DNA from: DATJBC01 sp035515515
Lineage (GTDB): Bacteria; Actinomycetota; Acidimicrobiia; Acidimicrobiales; UBA8190
Direction of reading: 5' to 3'
DNA length: 34,909 nt
Assembly (NCBI GenBank): GCA_035515515.1
Contig: DATJBC010000027.1
Location: 1-34,909 of the forward strand
A program made the position numbers and the translations under genes. The notes under the pieces are model-generated. The model was not told the origin of the DNA and made no database searches. It saw nothing but the letters and a program-made list of their open reading frames with translations. Of this stretch, positions 1 to 6,219 are shown piece by piece; within the stretch, counting starts at the first letter, position 1; each line of letters opens with the position of its first letter.

Positions 1-339
1 CGTCTCTAGCGAGCTGCGAAGCGCTGGCACCGAGCACTCCGGTCTTCCGGATCCAAATCCCGGTGTCAGATCCCTCGGATTAGTGGGCGTTTCGACCGTC
101 CTGGAAGTGCCGAGCCCGGTCACTTGGCCGAGGGTGCACCCACGTGTCCTCGGCACAGTTGGGTGGGCGCCGACACCGACCGGGCCGTTGTGCTGACGGT
201 CGAACCCGGGCCGCTGGGAGAACGGGGCGCCGTCTCTGGGGTGGGGGACCGGGGAGGCGTCCGACTTCTCAGTGGCATGGACGTGGCACGGCAGACGGAT
301 TCGGCACTCAACCTGTCGAGAAGTGTGACTTCACTCGGG
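1..339. other. Intergenic stretch, no gene recognised
   Basis: No protein or RNA gene could be supported here. Short open frames exist on both strands, but their translations are Arg/Ser/Pro- or Gly/Val-rich composition with no motif I recognise. The stretch lies downstream of the minus-strand tRNA pair, so it may hold the end of that transcript. No convincing hairpin followed by a T-tract was seen. Confidence 0.5.
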
Positions 340-411
340 AGCGGGCGACGGGAATCGAACCCGCATAACCAGCTTGGAAGGCTGGGACTCTAGCCATTGA
401 GCTACGCCCGC
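340..411 (-). tRNA. tRNA-Gly (anticodon TCC)
   Basis: Read on the minus strand, the sequence folds into a full cloverleaf. The acceptor stem is GCGGGCG/CGCCCGC, and the D arm starts GCTC. The anticodon stem CCAGC/GCTGG encloses the loop CTTCCAA, which gives anticodon TCC. The T arm is GCGGG-TTCGATT-CCCGT, with one G-U pair. The discriminator base is T, usual for bacterial tRNA-Gly. The 3' CCA is not encoded, since the bases after the discriminator are CCC, so CCA must be added by nucleotidyltransferase. It lies 53 nt downstream of tRNA-Pro and is probably co-transcribed with it. Confidence 0.95.
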
Positions 412-464
412 GAATCTCGTTGAGGCTACCGCGCGCGAGGGCGGGTCCGGACGCCACGGGTGCG

Positions 465-538
465 TCGGGGAGGGGGGATTTGAACCCCCGACCTCCTGCT
501 CCCAAAGCAGGTGCGCTGCCAGGCTGCGCTACTCCCCG
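465..538 (-). tRNA. tRNA-Pro (anticodon TGG)
   Basis: The minus strand gives a 74-nt cloverleaf. The acceptor stem is CGGGGAG/CTCCCCG with discriminator A. The anticodon stem CCTGC/GCAGG encloses the loop TTTGGGA, giving anticodon TGG, which reads proline CCN codons. The T arm is CGGGGGTTCAAATCCCCC. The initial C1-G72 pair and the overall sequence fit bacterial tRNA-Pro. CCA is not encoded. Confidence 0.96.
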
Positions 539-604
539 TTGGCTCGTCCTGGGAGCGGTTGGCCGCTGCCCGAGAACCGCTTATGCGAACACCACTGGAG
601 CAAC

Positions 605-610
605 AGGTTA
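605..610 (-). promoter_or_regulatory. Possible -10 element for the tRNA pair
   Basis: The minus strand reads TAACCT here, the same TANNNT form seen before many protein genes in this window. It lies about 66 nt upstream of tRNA-Pro, leaving room for a 5' leader processed by RNase P. No clear -35 box was seen, so the call is tentative. Confidence 0.3.
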
Positions 611-664
611 GTCCCGGCGCGGGGGGAACACGACGTGTAGGTGACGCTAGGACGGATTGATGCC

Positions 665-686
665 CAGCGACCGCACGCGCTCGCTG
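665..686. terminator. Hairpin downstream of SGNH hydrolase gene
   Basis: The inverted repeat CAGCGA...TCGCTG has a 10-nt spacer. It lies about 22 nt past the stop codon of the minus-strand SGNH hydrolase gene. There is no T-tract, so a role as terminator is only suggested by position. Confidence 0.25.
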
Positions 687-707
687 TGGCATTTGGTGGC
701 GATCCTC

Positions 708-1712
708 TCAGCACTGGGTGAGCAAGGCCTTGCGTTCGAGCTTGGCGAGCTCGACAGCCCCGCGAGGCGTCGGGTGGATGTGGTCCGGGAAGACCCATTG
801 TGGGTTCTCGAACTCGATCTCCCCCCAGTTGAGCAGGTGGAAATTGCGGTGCGTCGCCACGGCTTGCCTCATCGCTCCGTCGAGGTGCATGGCCGCCGAG
901 CTGATCCGCGGGCTCACGGTCACGAGGATCACACACTGCTGGCCTGACAACATGTTCACTTCGTTAGTGAAATCGCTGTTCCAGTACGGCGTGTAGGCCG
1001 CGTTGTTGTCGTTGGTGTCGTTGGTCCCGAGATCGACCACCCAGTCACCCGACGGTTGGCTCTGCACGGCCGACTCGATGAACGGTGCCCAGTTGGCCAT
1101 GGTGGTGCCGATCACGGCGTGGATGTCGGGCGAGAAGTTGCGGCCGAGCACGCGCTGGATCTTGCTCGACGAGAGGACGGTGATCGAGTCACCGACGACG
1201 GTGACGGTCTGCGTGCCTTGTGCACCCGGGTGCGGCGCCGTGGTGAGGGTCGAGGAAGGCACCGACCCGACGGGCGCCACCCCGAGGGCGGTGGTGAGCG
1301 TCGACGTCGGGGCGATGTCCGTGGTGGATGAGCCCGCGCCGAACGCCGGTGTCACCGGCGACGACTGGTGCTGGCGCTGCGTCGAGGGCTTCGGCGCGGT
1401 CCCGCCCCCCAGGGCGAGGGCTCCCGCCACGACGCCGGCCACCGTCACCGCGGCGCCCCCGGCCAGCACTGCCTTGGTCCGTGCGGGCTTGGGCCTTCTC
1501 GGTCCCTTGTGAGGGGATGAAGCCTCGGGGACAGCCGGAGCGGGGGGATCGAGGGGCCGTGGCGCAGGCTCGATGGTGAAGGGGGTGACGAGCTCACCGA
1601 GTGCCAGCCAGGCGACGCCATTCCAGTAGCGCCGTTGCCCGGTGCGCCGGTCCCGGTACCAGCCGATCCTCGGCGGAGCCGGCGGGGTGAGCTTCGTCCC
1701 CTCCTCAGTCAC
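708..1712 (-). CDS. Membrane-anchored SGNH/GDSL hydrolase with N-terminal DUF2510 motif
   Basis: The 334-residue protein has three parts. Residues 17-36 (GWYRDRRTGQRRYWNGVAWL) match the DUF2510 Trp/Tyr-rich motif of actinobacterial membrane proteins. Residues 82-104 form one Ala/Gly/Val membrane helix. A Ser/Thr/Pro-rich linker with two STLTTA copies then leads to an SGNH hydrolase domain from about residue 167. Block I is GDSI (nucleophile Ser176), block III is GTND (229-232), and block V is DHIHP, giving Asp310 and His313. Known families with these blocks are esterases, lipases or cell-envelope acyl-transfer/deacetylation enzymes; the substrate here cannot be read. The basic stretch before the helix predicts a cytoplasmic N-terminus and an extracytoplasmic catalytic domain. 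The GTG start is supported by GGAGG about 7 nt upstream. Confidence 0.85.
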   Translation of the reverse strand: MTEEGTKLTPPAPPRIGWYRDRRTGQRRYWNGVAWLALGELVTPFTIEPAPRPLDPPAPAVPEASSPHKGPRRPKPARTKAVLAGGAAVTVAGVVAGALALGGGTAPKPSTQRQHQSSPVTPAFGAGSSTTDIAPTSTLTTALGVAPVGSVPSSTLTTAPHPGAQGTQTVTVVGDSITVLSSSKIQRVLGRNFSPDIHAVIGTTMANWAPFIESAVQSQPSGDWVVDLGTNDTNDNNAAYTPYWNSDFTNEVNMLSGQQCVILVTVSPRISSAAMHLDGAMRQAVATHRNFHLLNWGEIEFENPQWVFPDHIHPTPRGAVELAKLERKALLTQC

Positions 1713-1775
1713 GGCGTCGCCTCCGCTGCGCGCGCCGGCCCGGTCGAGGACCGGTCAGGTGATCGGGAGGCACAA

Positions 1776-1795
1776 CAGTGTCTCTGGCGACACTG
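1776..1795. repeat. 7-bp inverted repeat upstream of SGNH gene
   Basis: CAGTGTC and GACACTG are separated by 6 nt. The arms extend imperfectly to flanking CAA/TTG. The centre is about 70 nt upstream of the SGNH hydrolase start, a plausible place for an operator or a leader hairpin. No regulator gene is adjacent. Confidence 0.45.
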
Positions 1796-1811
1796 CGTTG
1801 CATCAATAGGA

Positions 1812-1839
1812 CGTGACGCGCGGCGCGACGCGCGTCACG
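1812..1839. repeat. Perfect 11-bp inverted repeat in intergenic region
   Basis: CGTGACGCGCG (1812-1822) and CGCGCGTCACG (1829-1839) are exact reverse complements with a 6-nt spacer. The element could be a very stable hairpin or a dyad operator. It is about 100 nt upstream of the SGNH gene and about 430 nt upstream of the SRPBCC gene. No T-tract follows on either strand. Confidence 0.65.
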
Positions 1840-2257
1840 CCTGCGAAGATCTGGCTTCCCGCCGCTCCGGCCCATCGTTTCTCCACCCTCGCAGTGTTGT
1901 CACACGGGGACGAAGGTCGCGACGTGAGTGTAGTCAGTCCATGACGAGTTCCCAGGGGAGCCCGTCGTCCCCAGAATTGAGGGCGGTACGGGACGTAGGC
2001 GCGGGGATGTCGCAGCCGACTGACACACGTCGCCCGGACACGGCAGAGCCTCGGTGCACGTCCGTTCACGCGGGCGCACGTCGGGTTGCGGGTGGCGGCG
2101 TCTCGACGGCCCCGCGTGGGCGGCGGCGAAGGGCGAGCAAGGGCGACCGCGACGTGGAGGAGGTTCGTCCGCGGGCGCCCGGACATCGGGCCGTCCGGTC
2201 GACGGTGTGGTGCGGGGCCTCCGCCGCCTCGGCCTGGAGCGGAGCCACCTCGGGGTC

Positions 2258-2263
2258 TACGTT
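2258..2263 (+). promoter_or_regulatory. Putative -10 element (TACGTT), leaderless start
   Basis: TACGTT lies 6 nt before the ATG at 2270. Transcription would begin at or within a base or two of the start codon. No Shine-Dalgarno sequence is present. Confidence 0.45.
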
Positions 2264-2269
2264 TGGCCC

Positions 2270-2731
2270 ATGCGAGCCGCCGTCACCCTGCACATGGACG
2301 CCCCGCCCGACACGGTCTGGGGGCTGGTCAGCGACATCACCAAGATGGGCGACTACAGCCCCGAGGTGGTCGAGGCCGAGTGGATCGGGGGGGCCACGGG
2401 CCCGGCGGTCGGGGCTCGCTATCGCGGCCATGTGCGGCGCAACGAGAACTGGCCCGTCCTGTACTGGACGACGTGCGAGGTCACCGAGTGCGTCCCCGGG
2501 AAGGTGTTCGAGTTCGCCGTCGTGATGCGGGACCGGCCCGTCAACACGTGGCGCTACGAGTTCCGCCCGACCGACGACGGCGGCACCGACGTCACCGAGT
2601 CCTTCGACCTGGGGGACAACCTCTTCACCAAGCTCTGGCGCCCGCTGGGCGGGATCCTGCGGGAGCGCCGCAACCAGCGCGACATGCTCCGCACCCTGGA
2701 GCGGGTGAAGGCGGTGGCCGAGGGGTCGTGA
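2270..2731 (+). CDS. SRPBCC family (START/polyketide cyclase-like) protein
   Basis: The 153-residue protein has the helix-grip SRPBCC pattern. A first strand with MDAPPDTVW is followed by a helix (SDITKMGDYSPEV), central strands with WPVLYWTTCEV and a C-terminal amphipathic helix rich in Arg/Glu. Families with this fold bind hydrophobic ligands in an internal cavity; the ligand is unknown here. I chose ATG 2270 because the helix-grip domain begins right after it and a -10-like hexamer precedes it. Its TGA overlaps the GTG of the next gene (GTGA), so the two are probably translated together. Confidence 0.85.
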   Translation: MRAAVTLHMDAPPDTVWGLVSDITKMGDYSPEVVEAEWIGGATGPAVGARYRGHVRRNENWPVLYWTTCEVTECVPGKVFEFAVVMRDRPVNTWRYEFRPTDDGGTDVTESFDLGDNLFTKLWRPLGGILRERRNQRDMLRTLERVKAVAEGS

Positions 2732-3129
2732 CGGTCGTGGGGACGGCGGCGGCCAACGACGCGCTCGTGCGCTCCATGCTGTCGGCGTGGGAGCGCCGTG
2801 ACAGCGCATTCATCCTCGACCACCTCACCGACGACGCCGTCTACCACGCCATGCCGCTGCGCCCCATCGTGGGCAAGGCCGCCCTGGAGCCGTGGGTGCG
2901 CAGCTTCGAGCGCGTGCCGCCGGGGCGCCTCGAGATCCACCACCAGGTGGTCACCGGCGACGTCGTCATGAACGAGCGGACCGACCGCATCACCATCGAG
3001 GGGACCGAGGTCAGCCTGGCCATCTGTGCGGTGTTCGAGGTCGACGACGGCCGGCTCAAGGCGTGGCGGGAGTACTTCGACCTGGCGGGGCTCCAGTCCG
3101 CCCTGCGTGCGGAGCGGCCCGCGCCCTAG
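2728..3129 (+). CDS. Limonene-1,2-epoxide hydrolase-like / SnoaL-like protein
   Basis: The 133-residue protein fits the NTF2-like fold of limonene-epoxide hydrolases in length and motifs. It has a conserved-looking YHAMPLRPIVG segment, then NERTDRI (the Arg and Asp in the place of the catalytic Arg-Asp), and WREYFDL near the C-terminus, supplying a second Asp. The family opens epoxides by a one-step attack of water held by Tyr, Asn and Asp. Here the position after Tyr-His is Ala, where the rhodococcal enzyme has Asn by my alignment from memory, so activity may differ. The GTG start overlaps the stop of the SRPBCC gene by four bases. An alternative GTG lies at 2737. Confidence 0.75.
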   Translation: MTVVGTAAANDALVRSMLSAWERRDSAFILDHLTDDAVYHAMPLRPIVGKAALEPWVRSFERVPPGRLEIHHQVVTGDVVMNERTDRITIEGTEVSLAICAVFEVDDGRLKAWREYFDLAGLQSALRAERPAP

Positions 3130-3347
3130 GCCGTCTCGCCCCGGGGCTCGATGCGCAGGGCGCCCGAGGGGCACCGTCCGACCTGGGCGACCACGGCGTC
3201 GGCGTCCGCCCCGTCGGGGGTGACCCACGGGGCGCGCCGGGTGTCGAAGACGGCGGGGAGTCCCTGGACGCAGCGGCCCGAGTGCTGGCACACCTCGGGA
3301 TCGAAGCTCACGGTGACGCCGGTGCCGACGTAGGACTTGCGAGCCAT
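3126..3347 (-). CDS. Divergent small [4Fe-4S]-type ferredoxin (Fer4_19-like)
   Basis: The protein is 73 residues long. Its pattern is Cys20-x5-Cys26 in VCQHSGRCVQGLPAVF, then RRAPWV and RCPSGAL with Cys59. This fits the divergent Fer4_19 family, which has fewer cysteines than classical ferredoxins; such proteins are thought to carry electrons or a cluster in the cytoplasm. ATG 3347 has GGGGAG about 8 nt upstream. The gene converges with the epoxide-hydrolase-like gene, and the palindrome CTAG at 3126-3129 supplies a TAG stop on each strand. Its redox partner is not identifiable. Confidence 0.8.
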   Translation of the reverse strand: MARKSYVGTGVTVSFDPEVCQHSGRCVQGLPAVFDTRRAPWVTPDGADADAVVAQVGRCPSGALRIEPRGETA

Positions 3348-3380
3348 GGGCAGCTCCCCGTGGTCGAAGGCGACACCGCC

Positions 3381-3386
3381 AACCTA
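3381..3386 (-). promoter_or_regulatory. Putative -10 element (TAGGTT) for ferredoxin gene
   Basis: The minus strand reads TAGGTT here, 33 nt before the ferredoxin ATG. The leader would contain the GGGGAG ribosome-binding site. This gene would therefore be leadered, unlike many neighbours. Confidence 0.35.
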
Positions 3387-3429
3387 CGCCCTCCTCGCCA
3401 GGGACGCGGTGGCGCCCCGTTCGTCCTGG

Positions 3430-3800
3430 CGACCGCCTCGAGTTCGGCCCCGGGGTCGCCGGTCGCAGGGCGCCGAAGGCGGTGCTGGCCCCGGCGGTGT
3501 CGGCCGCCACGTCGGCCGCCGGCCCGGCGAGGAAGCGGGCACGCCCCCGGCACAGGAGCACGAGTGGTTGGCGGTCTCCCCGTCCTTGCTGGGGTCCTGC
3601 CCGGGGACCAGCGCGGTGCGGTGGCGGCGCGCACCCACGGAGAGACTCCGCATCCCGCGGCGCCGGGGCCGCGGGTGGGGTCGCCAGCACGTGGACGGCG
3701 TGGCCCCGCTCCACGAGGCGGCGGGCCACGCCCAACTCGGGCGGGACGTTGCCGCCCCCCTCCCGCAACGCCACGAGGGGGCGATGGTGTGCGATGTCGG
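3430..3800 (-). pseudogene. Frameshifted remnant of an MGT-type glycosyltransferase N-terminus
   Basis: On the minus strand, the frame ending near 3676 reads REGGGNVPPELG and then ARRLVERGHAVHVLA, the first Rossmann strand and helix of UDP-glycosyltransferase (MGT/YjiC-like) proteins. The next conserved pieces occur in other frames: AAGCGVSPWVRA at about 3626-3661 and HRTALVPGQDPSKD at 3582-3623. FLAGPAADVAADTAG at 3490-3534 returns to the first frame. These are in the order expected for the family's first 110 or so residues. The rest of the protein (usually about 400 residues) is absent, since the ferredoxin gene follows. I read this as a decayed, truncated gene with at least two frameshifts. 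The family identity rests on motif memory. Confidence 0.55.
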
Positions 3801-3870
3801 TTTCCCGTCGGGGTGCGGCGTCGCGCCCGCCGGGGGGCCGCGCCCGCCAGGGGCAACGGGAGCCACTGGG

Positions 3871-3876
3871 TAGCCT
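3871..3876 (+). promoter_or_regulatory. Putative -10 element (TAGCCT), leaderless start
   Basis: TAGCCT lies 8 nt before the GTG at 3885, with no Shine-Dalgarno sequence between. No recognisable -35 box is present at 16-18 nt upstream. Confidence 0.5.
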
Positions 3877-3884
3877 GCGCTGTC

Positions 3885-5180
3885 GTGCGGTCGGAGCAGT
3901 GGCTGGGGGTGCTCGGGGAGCGCAACTTCCGTCTGTACTTCCTGGGCCGCTTCACGTCGTTCATCGGGACGGGCATGCTGCCGGTTGCCCTCTCCTTCGC
4001 CGTGCTGGGGCGCGGCGGGTCCACTTCCGACGTCGGCTACGTGCTGGCCGCCGAGTGGGCGCCGCTGGCGGTGTTCCTGCTCGTCGCCGGCGTGCTGGCC
4101 GACCGGTTCCAGCGCCGACGGGTGATGGTGTGCGCCGACCTCCTGCGGGCGCTGGCCCAGGGCGTGCTGGCGGGGTGGATCCTGCTCGGGCACCCTCCGC
4201 TGTGGGGGTTCGTCGTGTGCGAGCTGGCGGTGGGGACGGGCACGGCCTTCTTCACGCCGGCCATGACGGGGCTCATCCCCGAGGTGTCGAGCGCCGAGCG
4301 CCTCGCCCAGGCCAACGCCTTCAACTCGCTGGCCCAGTGGACGGGGACGCTCGTGGGCCCGGCCGTGGGCGGGATCGTGGTGGCCGCGGCCGGACCGGGG
4401 TGGGCGGTGGGCGCCGACGCCGTGTCGTACGGGGTGAGCGCCCTGTGCCTGGCCGCACTGCGGGCCCAGTGGCGCCGCGGGGCGGGGGACGAGCCGTTCC
4501 TGCGTCGCCTGGCCGAGGGATGGGAGGCGTTCCGCACGCGCACGTGGCTGTGGACGGTGGTGGCCCAGTTCAGCCTGCTGGGCCTGGTGGTGTTCCCGGC
4601 GTTCTTCGTGCTGGGCGCGGTGACGGCCCGCGACTCGCTGGGCGGGGCACCGGCCTGGGGCGCCATCCTGGCCAGCCAGGGAGCGGGGTCGGTGCTCGGG
4701 GCCCTGCTCATGCTGCGCATCCGCCCGCGCCGTCCCCTGGTCGTGGCGGAGCTGGCCATGTTCGGCTGGGTCCCGCCCCTGGCGCTGTTGGCGGCCGGGG
4801 CGCCGGTCGCCGCCGTCGCCGTGGGCGGCTTCGCCGCCGGGCTGGGCTTCGGGGTGTTCGGGCCCCTGTGGGACACCACCATGCAGAAGGAATTGCCTCC
4901 CGAGGTCCTGTCCCGGGCGAGCGCCTATGACTGGTTCGGGTCGCTCGTGTTCCTGCCCGTCGGGTTCTCGATCGTGGGAGCCGTCACCGAGGTCCTGGGG
5001 CTCACCACGACGCTCGTGGTGGCGGCGTGCTGGGCCGGGCTGAGCACCGCCGCCGTCCTGGCCGTGGGGGACGTGCGGGGGCTGCGGTGGTCCTCGGCGT
5101 CGCCCGCCGGTGCCGGCCCGGTGGCACCGCCCGCCCAGCCCGAGCCCGCCGCGGCCACGGGCCACCTGGGGGTGGGCTGA
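3885..5180 (+). CDS. MFS transporter (MFS_3 / EntS-like exporter)
   Basis: This 431-residue protein has about twelve hydrophobic segments. The loop between helices 2 and 3 carries GVLADRFQRRRVM, the MFS motif A. GTAFFTPAMTGLIPE and LAQANAFNSLAQWTGTLVGP are typical of the MFS_3 (enterobactin-exporter-like) subgroup, which exports siderophores or drugs; the substrate here is unknown. GTG 3885 is chosen because ERNFRLYFLGRF, the usual beginning of this subgroup, follows within 15 residues and a -10-like hexamer precedes it. The C-terminal 30 residues are Pro/Ala-rich. It stands alone, divergent from the ferredoxin and glycosyltransferase remnant. Confidence 0.9.
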   Translation: MRSEQWLGVLGERNFRLYFLGRFTSFIGTGMLPVALSFAVLGRGGSTSDVGYVLAAEWAPLAVFLLVAGVLADRFQRRRVMVCADLLRALAQGVLAGWILLGHPPLWGFVVCELAVGTGTAFFTPAMTGLIPEVSSAERLAQANAFNSLAQWTGTLVGPAVGGIVVAAAGPGWAVGADAVSYGVSALCLAALRAQWRRGAGDEPFLRRLAEGWEAFRTRTWLWTVVAQFSLLGLVVFPAFFVLGAVTARDSLGGAPAWGAILASQGAGSVLGALLMLRIRPRRPLVVAELAMFGWVPPLALLAAGAPVAAVAVGGFAAGLGFGVFGPLWDTTMQKELPPEVLSRASAYDWFGSLVFLPVGFSIVGAVTEVLGLTTTLVVAACWAGLSTAAVLAVGDVRGLRWSSASPAGAGPVAPPAQPEPAAATGHLGVG

Positions 5181-5217
5181 CGCCTTGGGGCGCGGTGCCG
5201 GGCCGGGGATCGCTCGG

Positions 5218-5223
5218 TAGCGT
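5218..5223 (+). promoter_or_regulatory. Putative -10 element (TAGCGT), leaderless start
   Basis: TAGCGT lies 8 nt before the ATG at 5232. No Shine-Dalgarno sequence is present. Confidence 0.45.
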
Positions 5224-5231
5224 GGGCGGCC

Positions 5232-5768
5232 ATGGACAGCGAAACCGACGGACAGGCCCCCGTGGCCGTGGCCGACCCCGCGTTCTCCCCCGACGACGAC
5301 GCCGCCACCCTGCTGGCCAAGGCGTACCAGGGCGAGGTGCTGGGCGAGATCCTCTTCGGCGGCATGGCGGCGCGCGCCGACGACGCCGCGCAGCGCGCCA
5401 AGCTCGAGGTGCTCGCCCGGTTGGAGAGGCGCACCAAGGACGCCATGGTCCCCGCCCTGCAGCGACACGGGGTGTCGACCGAGCCCGACCCCGCCAGCGT
5501 GCACGCCGCGCAGTCCCTGGTGGAGGCGACGGCCACCATGACGTGGTCCGACATCTGGGCGTCCACAGAGGCCATCACGGCGCAGTTCGTGGCGCTCTAC
5601 GAGCGCATCGGCGAGGTCGATCCCGCCGAGGGCGACATCGTGACCCTGCTCGTGGCGCACGAGCGCGCCCTGGGCGACTTCGCCCGCAAGGAGCTGGCCG
5701 GGGAGGCCCAGGGCTCGCTGGCCGCCGTCGAGGCCCTGCCCCACTTGCAGGGCGAGGTGGTCCGCTAA
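5232..5768 (+). CDS. Ferritin-like four-helix-bundle protein, function unknown
   Basis: The 178-residue protein is almost all helical in appearance. Helix 1 includes YQGEVLGEILFGGMA (Glu35, Glu39), helix 2 LARLERRTKDAMVPAL (Glu65), helix 3 about residues 97-126 (Glu113, Glu124) and helix 4 LLVAHERALGDFARKEL (His143, Glu144). Acidic residues and a histidine placed on successive helices resemble ferritin-like diiron proteins. Metal binding is inferred and no exact family was recognised. There is no signal peptide, so it is cytoplasmic. The GNAT gene follows after 15 nt and is probably co-transcribed. Confidence 0.7.
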   Translation: MDSETDGQAPVAVADPAFSPDDDAATLLAKAYQGEVLGEILFGGMAARADDAAQRAKLEVLARLERRTKDAMVPALQRHGVSTEPDPASVHAAQSLVEATATMTWSDIWASTEAITAQFVALYERIGEVDPAEGDIVTLLVAHERALGDFARKELAGEAQGSLAAVEALPHLQGEVVR

Positions 5769-5783
5769 GCCCGGCCCCATCCG

Positions 5784-6194
5784 GTGGCGATCGTGCTCCG
5801 GTCGGCGACGCCCGACGACATCGGGGCCGTGCTCGAGCTGTGGCGGGGGGCCGACGCCGAGGTGTCGCGCACCGACGACGTCGGGGGCCTGCGCGTCCTG
5901 GTGGCGCACGACCCCGGCGCCCTGGTGGTGGCCGAGGACGACGGTGCCGTGGTGGGGTCGGTCATCTGCGCCTGGGACGGCTGGCGGGGGTCGGTCTACC
6001 GCCTGGCGGTGGCGCCCACCCACCGCCGCCGGGGGCTGGGACGGCGCCTCGTGGCCGAGGCCGAGACGAGGCTGGCGGCCCGGGGCGCCCGGCGCCTGCA
6101 GGCGGTCGTCGTGGACGGCGACGACCGGGCCACGGGGTTCTGGCGGGCGAGCACGTGGGAGGAGCAGGCGCGACGCATCCGCTTCGTCCGCTGA
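5784..6194 (+). CDS. GNAT family N-acetyltransferase
   Basis: The 136-residue protein has the GNAT layout: LRSATPDDIGAVLELW at the N-terminus, a central strand VYRLAVAPTHRRRGLGRRLV (motif A, acetyl-CoA pyrophosphate-binding loop RRRGLG) and a C-terminal GFWRASTWEEQARRIRFVR. The acceptor substrate cannot be inferred. The start is GTG 5784; the preceding stop of the ferritin-like gene is 15 nt away, so the pair may form an operon. Confidence 0.88.
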   Translation: MAIVLRSATPDDIGAVLELWRGADAEVSRTDDVGGLRVLVAHDPGALVVAEDDGAVVGSVICAWDGWRGSVYRLAVAPTHRRRGLGRRLVAEAETRLAARGARRLQAVVVDGDDRATGFWRASTWEEQARRIRFVR

Positions 6195-6206
6195 GCCGGG
6201 CGACCC

Positions 6207-6212
6207 TAACCT
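6207..6212 (+). promoter_or_regulatory. Putative -10 element (TAACCT), leaderless start
   Basis: TAACCT lies 7 nt before the ATG at 6220. A weak -35-like TTCGTC is 18 nt further upstream (6183-6188), inside the end of the GNAT gene. Confidence 0.5.
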
Positions 6213-6219
6213 CGGGCAC

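Larger units (their letters stand above)
1713..2269. other. 557-bp intergenic region with two inverted repeats
   Basis: This region separates the divergent SGNH hydrolase and SRPBCC genes. No open frame in it has a recognisable product. It contains two inverted repeats, listed separately. The last 12 nt hold the putative -10 of the SRPBCC gene. Base composition from roughly 1840 to 2060 looks less GC-extreme than the flanking genes, as expected for non-coding DNA in this genome. Confidence 0.6.

Noticed and set aside
124..393. Plus-strand frame of 89 codons at the window start
   Set aside because: It runs into the tRNA-Gly gene, and its translation matches nothing I recognise.
340..538. tRNA genes considered as an integration (attachment) site
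   Set aside because: No integrase gene and no duplicated tRNA 3' end were seen nearby.
1803..2186. Minus-strand frame of 127 codons in the intergenic region
   Set aside because: No recognisable motif, no ribosome-binding site and Arg/Pro/Ser-rich composition. It also contains the inverted repeat.
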